Assembly (NCBI GenBank): GCA_052387905.1
Contig: JBQTIR010000028.1
Span: 62,001-126,000, forward strand
Source: JBQTII01 sp052387905
GTDB taxonomy: Bacteria > Actinomycetota > Actinomycetes > Sporichthyales > Sporichthyaceae
Direction: 5' to 3'
Length of the DNA stretch: 64,000 bases
Made by a program: the position numbers and the translations under genes. This document shows positions 7,974-15,403 of the stretch, in pieces; positions within the stretch are counted from its first letter, which is position 1, and every line of letters starts with the position of its first letter. A model generated the notes under the pieces. The model saw only the letters and a program-made list of their open reading frames with translations, had not been told where the DNA came from and searched no databases.

Positions 7974-9665
7974 TCAGGTCCCGTAGGTCTGGACCTCGAG
8001 CTCGCCGTCGGCGTGCCGGCGACGCAGGACCTTCTTGTCGAATTTGCCCACCGACGTCTTGGGCACCTCGTCGATGAAGGTCCAGTACTCGGGCAGCTGC
8101 CACTTCGCGACCTTGTCCGCGAGGAAGGCCCGCAGGGTGTCGGCGTCCACGCCGCTGCCGGCCCGTCGCACCACCGCCGCAAGCGGGCGCTCGTCCCAGC
8201 GCGGGTCCGGGATCCCGACGACGGCGGCTTCGGCGACGTCCGGGTGGGCCATGATCGCGTTCTCCAGATCGACGGAGGAGATCCACTCGCCGCCGGATTT
8301 GATGACGTCCTTGGCGCGGTCGGTCAGGGTCAGGAACCCGTCCGCGGTGAGGGTGCCGACATCGCCGGTGCGCAGCCAGCCGTCGCGGAACTTCTCGGCA
8401 CCGGTATCGGGGTCGGGCATGGCCGGATTCTGCAGGTAGGCCCCGGCAACCCACGGGCCGCGGACCTCGAGTTCGCCGACGCTGACGCCGTCGTGCGGAA
8501 CGAGCTTTCCGTCGTCGTCGATCAGGCGGCCCTCGACCGAACACGGCAGCAGCCCTTGGGAGAGCTGGCGCACCCGCCGTTCCTCCTCGCTCAATCCGGT
8601 GGGCGGGCGCGCGATCGACCCGAGCGGGGAGAGTTCGGTCATGCCCCAGGCATGCAGCAGGTGCACGCCATGGCGTTGCGCGAAACCGTCCATCATCGCC
8701 GGCGGGCAGGCCGAGCCGCCGACCACGACATCACGTAGCGAGGACACGTCGATGGGTGTCCCGGCGGCCTGGGCGGCGTCCAGGTGCGCGAGCAGTGCAG
8801 ACCACACCGTGGGTACGGCTCCGGCCACCGTCGGGCGCTCAGCGGCGATCAGGGCCGCCAGCGGTTCGGCCTGCAGGAACCGGTCGGGCATGACCTGGCT
8901 CGCGCCGCACATCAAGGCGGCGTAGGGCAGGCCCCAGGCCATCGCGTGGAACATCGGCACGACCGAGAGGATCCGGTCGGCCTGGGAGAGCAGGAACGCC
9001 TCGCCCGCGCAGGCCTGCATCGAGTGCAGCCAGATCGAGCGGTGCGAGTAGGCCACGCCCTTGGGGTTGCCGGTGGTGCCGGAGGTGTAACAGATCGCCG
9101 CTGCGTCGCGTTCGTCCAGACCCGCACTCGCGGCCTCGAAGTCGAAGTCCGCGGACTGCGCGGCGAGCAGTTCTTCGTAGTCGTGCACGGCGATGCCCGA
9201 CCCGGCGAATGCGGCGCTGGCATCACCGGAGGAGGCGCCGGCCCCGGATACGACGATGTGCTTGACGGTGCGCAGCTGCGGGGCGAGTGGGGCCAGCAGC
9301 GGCACCAGCGTCGCGTCGACGATGACGACGGTGTCCTCGGCGTGATTTGCCACGTACACCAGCTGTTCGGGGAACAACCGGATGTTGAGCGTGTGCAGCA
9401 CGGCGCCCATCGCCGGCACCGCGGCGTAGGCCTCGAGGTGCTCGGCGTTGTTCCACATGAAGGACCCGACGCGGGCGTCGCCCTGCACGCCGAGGCCGCG
9501 AAGTCCGTTGGCCAGCCGAGCCGAGCGGGCGCCGATCTCGCCGTAGGTGGAGCGCCGCGAACCCGATCCCGTCCAGGTGCGGACCTCCGACGTCGAGTGC
9601 ACCGACGTGGCGTAGCGAACGATCCGGGCGATGGTGAGCGGGGCGTCCTGCATCGTGCTGCGCAT
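7974..9665 (-). CDS. long/medium-chain fatty acyl-CoA synthetase
   Basis: This enzyme of the adenylate-forming superfamily would convert a carboxylic acid, ATP and CoA to an acyl-CoA. The 563-residue protein has the AMP-binding P-loop YTSGTTGNPKGV, the A5-like WGMTELSP segment, the WLRTGDVG hinge region and a C-terminal PKTSVGKFDKK with the catalytic lysine. The start at 9665 is chosen because GGAAGG lies about 8 bases upstream; upstream in-frame codons encode low-complexity sequence. It stands alone, divergent from the next gene. The substrate cannot be read from sequence; the length fits FadD-type ligases of medium or long chains. Confidence 0.88.
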   Translation of the reverse strand: MRSTMQDAPLTIARIVRYATSVHSTSEVRTWTGSGSRRSTYGEIGARSARLANGLRGLGVQGDARVGSFMWNNAEHLEAYAAVPAMGAVLHTLNIRLFPEQLVYVANHAEDTVVIVDATLVPLLAPLAPQLRTVKHIVVSGAGASSGDASAAFAGSGIAVHDYEELLAAQSADFDFEAASAGLDERDAAAICYTSGTTGNPKGVAYSHRSIWLHSMQACAGEAFLLSQADRILSVVPMFHAMAWGLPYAALMCGASQVMPDRFLQAEPLAALIAAERPTVAGAVPTVWSALLAHLDAAQAAGTPIDVSSLRDVVVGGSACPPAMMDGFAQRHGVHLLHAWGMTELSPLGSIARPPTGLSEEERRVRQLSQGLLPCSVEGRLIDDDGKLVPHDGVSVGELEVRGPWVAGAYLQNPAMPDPDTGAEKFRDGWLRTGDVGTLTADGFLTLTDRAKDVIKSGGEWISSVDLENAIMAHPDVAEAAVVGIPDPRWDERPLAAVVRRAGSGVDADTLRAFLADKVAKWQLPEYWTFIDEVPKTSVGKFDKKVLRRRHADGELEVQTYGT

Positions 9666-9894
9666 CGTGGCCTTCCGAGGTGTGTGTGGTGGTCGTTGCA
9701 GACGGGTGCCGGTTGGATGAGCCGACGCACCGCTAACGGTCAAGGGCAGTGCAACTCGGGGTAGTTCGGCTTGACGATGATGTCTGCCAGATCGACCCTT
9801 CTAGCACCAGTTTGTCCGCCCACCATCCGGCGTGTTGATGCCCACCCTCCGAGAGGGGCTTGGGCGCGCCTACCGCCGGCATTGGAGCGATTGA

Positions 9895-10815
9895 ATGTCC
9901 GCTGTGCCCGAGCACGACCCGCTGACCGACCCGATGCCCGCCGAGTTCTACTCGGGCGGGCAGCCGGTCCTGCGCCCAGCGCAGCTGACCCGGCACGAGA
10001 TCGGCCCGGACTCGTGGTTGGCGTCCGCCGCGGCAGGCGTGGCAGCCCTGCGCGCGAAGTCCCTCGGCCCGGCCGCAACCCCACCAACCTCCGATCCCGT
10101 CCCGGCCGTCGTACCGGGCGTCGCCGCCGACCCCGTCGGTTGGGACCCGCTTTCTGACCCGTGGCCCGGTGAGGACCTGGAGCCCACCCACCTGGAGCAA
10201 GTCGTCCGCGAGGAGGTCGATCCGCTCGGGCTCGCCTACCCGACGTGGTTTCAGGCCAGGTCCCTGATGGCGGATGCCGCCCAGACTTCCCGCGACGAGG
10301 CGTCGCCGACATCCCCGGATGACGCGTCCGATGCCGAGACGACCGAGGTTGACGTCGTCGTCGCTGGGCCGACCGAATTTGTCGGCGTGTCCGCCGAGGT
10401 GGAGCACGCCCTCCTGCAGACGCAGCCCTACGACCTCTGGAACGAGCACCCCTCGGGGCCGCTCCCGCAGGCCGGGGCGATGCCGGCCAACCTCATCGTT
10501 CCGGAGTCCCCGGCGTCGCTGATGTCGTCCTCTGCAGTGGCCACCGCTACCGTCGCGTTCGACCTGACACTGACCGGGCCGTTGGGTGGCCCGGAGTTCG
10601 GGTTCGCGGAGGGGCGCTGGCTCTCGATCACCGACACCGGTACCCGGCCCGTCTCGGTGTCCACGGTGCTGATCGCGCACCCGGAGAAGGCCGGCCAGAT
10701 CACGCAACTGGCGTGTTGGTGGCTGCGGGAGAACCCGAAGCGCGAGCGGGCGATCGACCTGGCGACCGAGCTGTCCCTGGCGGTCTCGGATCTGGTTCGG
10801 CGCGCCCGCGACTGA
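9895..10815 (+). CDS. hypothetical actinobacterial protein
   Basis: This 306-residue protein has no family I recognise. The N-terminal two thirds is acidic and Pro/Asp/Ala-rich, probably disordered. The C-terminal part (about 205-306) looks folded: it holds a beta-rich stretch with DLTLTGPLGGPEFGFAEG, then VSVSTVLIAHPEKAGQI and a final helix rich in Leu and Arg. There is no signal peptide or membrane helix. The ATG is preceded by a TTGGAG site about 8 bases away. The upstream 229 bp separates it from the divergent ligase and may hold both promoters. Confidence 0.6.
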   Translation: MSAVPEHDPLTDPMPAEFYSGGQPVLRPAQLTRHEIGPDSWLASAAAGVAALRAKSLGPAATPPTSDPVPAVVPGVAADPVGWDPLSDPWPGEDLEPTHLEQVVREEVDPLGLAYPTWFQARSLMADAAQTSRDEASPTSPDDASDAETTEVDVVVAGPTEFVGVSAEVEHALLQTQPYDLWNEHPSGPLPQAGAMPANLIVPESPASLMSSSAVATATVAFDLTLTGPLGGPEFGFAEGRWLSITDTGTRPVSVSTVLIAHPEKAGQITQLACWWLRENPKRERAIDLATELSLAVSDLVRRARD

Positions 10816-10847
10816 CACGCGCGCGCATCGAAACCTGTGCCGTTCCC

Positions 10848-10911
10848 CATCTTCGGGTGGCGATCCGACCTATCGAGGGCCCTGGATAGGTCCACGCGCC
10901 GCCCGAAGATG
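10848..10911. terminator. nested inverted repeat between convergent genes
   Basis: The outer arms CATCTTCGGGTGGCG and CGCCGCCCGAAGATG (14 of 15 paired) enclose a perfect inner stem GACCTATC/GATAGGTC. It lies between two convergent stop codons (10815 and 10929) and would serve as a strong bidirectional terminator. No T-tract follows. Confidence 0.7.
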
Positions 10912-10928
10912 CGCATGTCGAGCGGGCT

Positions 10929-12140
10929 CTATTGCTTGTAGGTGTCCAGGAAGCGCGCGATGCGGGTGATCGCCTCGCGCAGGTCCTCGACGTGCGGCAG
11001 CGTGACGATGCGCAGGTGGTCCGGGCGGGGCCAGTTGAAGCCGCGGCCCTGCACCAGCAGGATGCGCTCGCTGCGCAACAGGTCCAGGCACAGCCGCTCG
11101 TCATCGACGATCGGGTGCACCTTCGGGTCCAGCTTCGGGAAGCAATACAGCGCGCCCTTGGGCTTGGTGCAGCTCACGCCCGGAATCTGGTTGAGCATCT
11201 CGTAGGCAATGTCGCGCTGCTGGATCAAGCGCCCGCCCGGCAGCACGAGGTCGTCGATGCCGTGCGCCGAGGACAACGCGGTCTGGATCGCCCACTGCGA
11301 GGGCACGTTGGCGCACAGGCGCATGTTGGCCAGGATCGTCAGGCCCTCGAGGTAGCTGCGGGCGTGCTGGCGCGGCCCCGTCACCACGGCCCAACCGGAG
11401 CGGAAACCGGCGACCCGGTAGCACTTGGACAGGCCACCGAAGGTGATGGTCAGGACGTCGTCGGCCAGCAGCGCCGCCGGGACGTGCACGGCGTCGTCGT
11501 AGAGGATCCGGTCGTAGATCTCGTCGGACATCACCACGAGGTTGTGCCGGCGAGCGATCGCGATCATGCCCTCGAGCAGGTCGCGGGAGTAGACCGCGCC
11601 GGTCGGGTTGTTCGGGTTGATGATGACCAGGGCCTTGGTGCGCCCGGTGATCTTGGACTCGATGTCGGCGAGGTCCGGCAGCCAGTCGGCGCCCTCGTCG
11701 CACATGTAATGCACGGGCTTGCCGCCTGCCAAAGAGGTCACCGCGGTCCACAGCGGATAGTCCGGGGCCGGGATCAGGACCTCGTCGCCGGTGTTGAGCA
11801 GGGCCTGCAGCGCCATCGAGATGAGCTCGGAGACGCCATTGCCGAGATAGATCGCGTCGACGTCGACGTCGTGCACGCCCATCGCGGTGTAGTACTGCGC
11901 GACCGCGGTGCGGGCCGAGAACAGGCCCTTGGAGTCGGAGTACCCGCTGGCGTTCGGCAGGTTGCGCACGATCGCGTCGAGGATCCCGTCGGGTGCCTCG
12001 AAGCCGAAGGGCGCCGGGTTGCCGATGTTGAGCTTGAGGATGCGGTGGCCGGTCTGCTCGAGGCGGTTGGCCTCTTCGAGCACCGGACCCCGGACGTCGT
12101 AGGCGACGTGGGCGAGCTTGGTTGACTGAGTGATCTCCAC
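10929..12140 (-). CDS. alaA: alanine transaminase (AlaA/AlaT-like, PLP)
   Basis: This is a fold-type I aminotransferase expected to interconvert alanine/2-oxoglutarate and pyruvate/glutamate. It is 403 residues and strongly resembles E. coli AlaA along its length, for example LKLNIGNPAPFGFEAPDG near the N-terminus, LGNGVSELI for phosphate binding, INPNNPTGAVYS, SDEIYD, and the PLP lysine in FGGLSKCYRVAGFRSGW. The GTG start has no ribosome site. A TAGACT box ends 6 bases before it, so transcription and translation probably start together (leaderless). The gene converges on the hypothetical gene at 9895. Confidence 0.92.
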   Translation of the reverse strand: MEITQSTKLAHVAYDVRGPVLEEANRLEQTGHRILKLNIGNPAPFGFEAPDGILDAIVRNLPNASGYSDSKGLFSARTAVAQYYTAMGVHDVDVDAIYLGNGVSELISMALQALLNTGDEVLIPAPDYPLWTAVTSLAGGKPVHYMCDEGADWLPDLADIESKITGRTKALVIINPNNPTGAVYSRDLLEGMIAIARRHNLVVMSDEIYDRILYDDAVHVPAALLADDVLTITFGGLSKCYRVAGFRSGWAVVTGPRQHARSYLEGLTILANMRLCANVPSQWAIQTALSSAHGIDDLVLPGGRLIQQRDIAYEMLNQIPGVSCTKPKGALYCFPKLDPKVHPIVDDERLCLDLLRSERILLVQGRGFNWPRPDHLRIVTLPHVEDLREAITRIARFLDTYKQ

Positions 12141-12449
12141 TCGGTGAGTCTAGGTGCGCGGCCCGGCGCGGGGCCCGGTATTTCCGCCGCTGGGGCCTGC
12201 GCCCGTGGTGGGGGAAGGTTCAGCGTCGCCGCAGTGCCGCACCGAGCAGACCTCAAGTCCGGTGTCTGAGGGGCCGATGATTCAGGCGATTCTGTTGTGG
12301 ATGTCTGTGCCGTCCGGTCGATGAACATTCGTGATCTTCGTGCCGAAATCTCTCGATCTTCCGCGTGCCGACCCATAGATTGACGGGGCCCGCCAGCGAA
12401 GATCCACATGCACCACAGCGCCTTGCCGCGCTTGTCCAGGAGGGGTCGC
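12141..12449. other. 309-bp intergenic region
   Basis: This stretch separates the divergent aminotransferase and flavodoxin-like genes. The end near 12160 holds the TAGACT box of the aminotransferase. The part about 12290-12385 is less GC-rich than its surroundings and may hold the promoter of the flavodoxin-like gene. I see no gene, tRNA or strong repeat in it. Confidence 0.5.
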
Positions 12450-12851
12450 ATGTCCGCTCGGGTACTCGTCGCATATGCAGGAAACACCGGTTTCACCTCG
12501 CAGTTGGCGGCCGAAGTCGCGGGTGACATCGCGTCAGTCGGTGGGCTTGAGGTCGACGTGCGTCCGATGACCGGGGTTCCCACCATCGAGCCCTACGTCG
12601 CGGTCTACCTGGGCTGGCCGGCTCACTCCCGCGCCGGACGTGTGGAAACCGAGCGGTTCCTCTCGCGCAACGCCGGCCTGTTGGCCGGACGCCGCATCTG
12701 GGTCGTGCACCGTCAGCCCGGTGTCGAGTCCGCGGACGGCACCAAGGGCATGGTGCGGCTCTCGCGACTGCTGGTCCGCCACGGCGCCGCGCCGCAGCCC
12801 TTCGTGCCCGCTCCGGCTGGCCCGGCCGTCGCCGCCCCCCGCTCCGCCTGA
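12450..12851 (+). CDS. flavodoxin-like protein
   Basis: This 133-residue protein starts with the flavodoxin pattern RVLVAYAGNTGFTSQLA, where GNTGFT corresponds to the FMN phosphate loop. The alternating beta/alpha layout continues through VYLGWPAHS and RRIWVVHR. The usual aromatic FMN-stacking loops are not obvious and the last 25 residues are Pro/Ala-rich, so cofactor binding is uncertain. The start at 12450 is supported by AGGAGGGG seven bases upstream. It could carry electrons in the cytoplasm or be a protoporphyrinogen-oxidase-like flavodoxin relative. Confidence 0.65.
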   Translation: MSARVLVAYAGNTGFTSQLAAEVAGDIASVGGLEVDVRPMTGVPTIEPYVAVYLGWPAHSRAGRVETERFLSRNAGLLAGRRIWVVHRQPGVESADGTKGMVRLSRLLVRHGAAPQPFVPAPAGPAVAAPRSA

Positions 12852-12858
12852 CCTACGA

Positions 12859-12884
12859 CCACCTGCGCATCGATGCGCAGGTGG
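12859..12884. terminator. perfect 26-bp palindrome
   Basis: CCACCTGCGCATCGATGCGC continues to a perfect palindrome and lies 8 bp after the flavodoxin-like stop. It is likely a terminator. Its core GCGCATCGATGCGC recurs at 12936-12949. Confidence 0.65.
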
Positions 12885-12989
12885 TGGTGAATCGCGGGCT
12901 GATCGCGACGCAGGGCGCATCAGAGCCCACCCGCAGCGCATCGATGCGCAACCGGTGGCGGCGGGGTGGGTGGGCCTAGGCTCGCCCGG

Positions 12990-14585
12990 GTGAGCTCGCC
13001 GGGTCCCGTCGCGCGCGACCGGACCGCGCTCGCGCTTTCGGTGTTGTTCTGGCTTCCCGTCAGCTGTGCCGCGGTGCTGGTCGCCCTGTGGCCGCCGCAC
13101 ACGGTGGACGGGCCGGCGCACGTGCTCGGCGCGCTGGCATTCGTCGAAGTGGGCGCCGATCCGTCCGGGGTCTACGCCGCCTACTACGAGCGCGATCTGT
13201 TCCCGACGCCGAACCTGGCGGGCACGGTCCTGCTGGCGGAACTGGTGCGGTTCACCTCGCTGCGCGTGGCCGAGGCCATCGTGTTGGTCCTGGCCGCCGT
13301 CGGGATTCCCCTCGCCTTGCGGTTCGCGATTCGGCCCGTGCGGCCCGAATCGCAATGGCTGGCGATTGTCGGCCTGCCGTTGTCCTTCGGCTACCTCTAC
13401 TTCTACGGCTTCTACAACTACTGCCTCGCCATCGTGCTGGCGTTGGTCTGCATCGGGGTAATGCTGCGGGCAGCGCCGGCGTGGCGACGGTTGCCGACGA
13501 TCGGGCTCGCCGCGCTGCTGACGGTGACGTGGCTGACGCACCTGGTGCCCTTCGTGGCCGCGGTGGTCTTTTTGCTCGCACTCGTCGTGACGGGTCCGCG
13601 AACACCTCGCACGTGGGTCGCGGCAGGTCTGGTCGTGCTGCCCGGCGCCGCACTGAGCCTGGCGTACCTGGCGCGTACCGAGTCCGGTGATTCCCCAAGT
13701 TGGAGCGGATGGGCGGGGCGCCTGCCCGGGTTGCTCAGCTTGCACACCCCGGTCACCACGTTCAGCCGCTGGGAGGACGCGATCGCGCTGGCGATTGCGC
13801 TGGTGCTCGTCGCACTCGCGGTGGCGGCCCGCCGAGGGACGCCCGCTCGGCGATCGGCAGCCGGCGTGGCCGCGGTCGCAATGATCGTGTTGCTGGTCGT
13901 GGCGCCAACCCGGTTCGGCCTGGACTTCGGTCTGATCGACGAACGGCTCGCGATCTTCCCGGTGCTGTTCGCCGTGCTGTGGCTGGCCGCCGCCCCGCTG
14001 CCGGCCCGCCGCGCACTCGCCGCGGCGTTGGCGCTCGTCGTCGCGACCGGGGCGCTGCTCGCGCTGCGGGTGCCGGAGCTGCGCCGCTATGACCGTCTCG
14101 CCGAGGAGTACGCGAGCGTCGAGCGGTGGATCGAGCCCGGCTCCACCCTGGTCGCGCTCCGCTTCGCCCGCTTCGGCCCGGACGCCGGCCGCAACGCCGC
14201 CTGGGACCCGACCCGGCACCTGGCCAGCGGGCTGGCGGCGTCGACCCGCTCGATCGATGTCGGGCATTACGAGGCGGTGCTCGATTACTTCCCGGCCCGG
14301 TTCCGCGACGACGGAGCACTGCGCCGCGCGCTGGATTCGGACCTCGTGGGGTTTGACGCCGTCCCGCCGGACGTCCAGAGCGCCGAACTCGCAAGCGCTC
14401 TTGCGCCGATCGAGTGCGTCCTGCTGGTGGGCGGATCGCGCGCGGTGGGATCCGCAGCGGTCGCGTTCGCGCAGTACCGGCTAGCTCTCACCACCGCCTA
14501 TGTCCACCTCGGTGCGACTACCCCGACGAGGCTGGTCGACGTCTGGTGCCGTACCTACCCTGGTCCCCTGGCAACGCCAGACTAG
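12990..14585 (+). CDS. polytopic membrane protein (GT-C-like layout)
   Basis: This 531-residue protein has about 10-11 hydrophobic helices over residues 10-375, then a soluble C-terminal domain. An acidic first loop with an HTVDGPAHVLGA motif follows helix 1, a place where GT-C glycosyltransferases carry catalytic acidic residues. That makes a lipid-linked sugar transferase possible but unproven. The GTG at 12990 is preferred over one at 12966 because TAGGCT lies 7 bases before it, the leaderless pattern seen at other genes here. It is followed after 9 bp by yaaA, which has its own TANNNT box. Confidence 0.65.
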   Translation: MSSPGPVARDRTALALSVLFWLPVSCAAVLVALWPPHTVDGPAHVLGALAFVEVGADPSGVYAAYYERDLFPTPNLAGTVLLAELVRFTSLRVAEAIVLVLAAVGIPLALRFAIRPVRPESQWLAIVGLPLSFGYLYFYGFYNYCLAIVLALVCIGVMLRAAPAWRRLPTIGLAALLTVTWLTHLVPFVAAVVFLLALVVTGPRTPRTWVAAGLVVLPGAALSLAYLARTESGDSPSWSGWAGRLPGLLSLHTPVTTFSRWEDAIALAIALVLVALAVAARRGTPARRSAAGVAAVAMIVLLVVAPTRFGLDFGLIDERLAIFPVLFAVLWLAAAPLPARRALAAALALVVATGALLALRVPELRRYDRLAEEYASVERWIEPGSTLVALRFARFGPDAGRNAAWDPTRHLASGLAASTRSIDVGHYEAVLDYFPARFRDDGALRRALDSDLVGFDAVPPDVQSAELASALAPIECVLLVGGSRAVGSAAVAFAQYRLALTTAYVHLGATTPTRLVDVWCRTYPGPLATPD

Positions 14586-14594
14586 GGTTCCCGG

Positions 14595-15359
14595 GTGCTG
14601 ATGCTGCTCCCGCCCTCGGAAGGCAAGACCGCACCCAAGCGGGGCAAGGCGCTCGATCTCGGTGCCCTGGTGTACGCCGAGAAACTCACGCCAGCCCGCG
14701 AGGCCGTCCTGGTCGCTTTGGAGAAGGTATGCGCAGGGCCGGTAGCGGAGGCCGCTGCCATCCTCGGTCTGACGCCAGGTCAGTTCGACGAGGTGGTGCG
14801 CAACCGCGGACTGCGCGCCGCCCCGACCGCGGCCGCGGAACGGATCTACACCGGCGTGCTGTACGACCACCTGGCGCTCACCGAGCTCCCGACCGACGCG
14901 CGCCGACGGGCGCAGCGCAGCATCCTGATCTCGAGCGGCCTGTGGGGAATGCTGCGGCCGGGGGACCGCATCCCCGCCTACCGGCTCTCCGGCGCGGTGA
15001 GCCTGCCCGGTCTCGGAACCCTGTCCGGGCACTGGCGCGGGCCCCTGGGCGAGGTGCTGCCGGACCGGGTCGGCCGCGGGCTGCTGCTGGACCTGCGCTC
15101 GGGTACCTACGCGGCCGCGTGGCGTCCACCGCTCGCGCTCGCCGCGCGCACGGTGACGGTGACGGTGACCCATAACGGACGGGTCATCAGCCACCACAAC
15201 AAGGCGACCAAGGGGTTGCTCGCGCGGGCGCTGCTGTGCGCCGGAGTCGACGCCCGCACCCCGGCCGCGTTGCGCCAGGCCTGCGATGACCTGGGCTTTG
15301 CGGCTCAGCTCTCCTCGACGCCCGGCAAGGGGTCGACGCTGACGATCGACACGACCTGA
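14595..15359 (+). CDS. yaaA: YaaA family peroxide-stress protein
   Basis: YaaA (UPF0246) proteins limit free iron and oxidative DNA damage in E. coli. This 254-residue protein has the family opening LLPPSEGKTAP, the ARRRAQRSILISSGLWGMLRPGDRIPAYRL core (quoted here as two motifs, ILISSGLWG and IPAYRL), and the VISHHNKATKGLLAR segment near the C-terminus. The GTG start is 6 bases after a TAGGGT box and has no ribosome site, so it is probably leaderless. The length is normal for the family and no key segment is missing. Confidence 0.88.
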   Translation: MLMLLPPSEGKTAPKRGKALDLGALVYAEKLTPAREAVLVALEKVCAGPVAEAAAILGLTPGQFDEVVRNRGLRAAPTAAAERIYTGVLYDHLALTELPTDARRRAQRSILISSGLWGMLRPGDRIPAYRLSGAVSLPGLGTLSGHWRGPLGEVLPDRVGRGLLLDLRSGTYAAAWRPPLALAARTVTVTVTHNGRVISHHNKATKGLLARALLCAGVDARTPAALRQACDDLGFAAQLSSTPGKGSTLTIDTT

Positions 15360-15403
15360 GCCTGACAGCGTCATCACGAGCGACAGCTGACGCTCGCGTC
15401 AAC

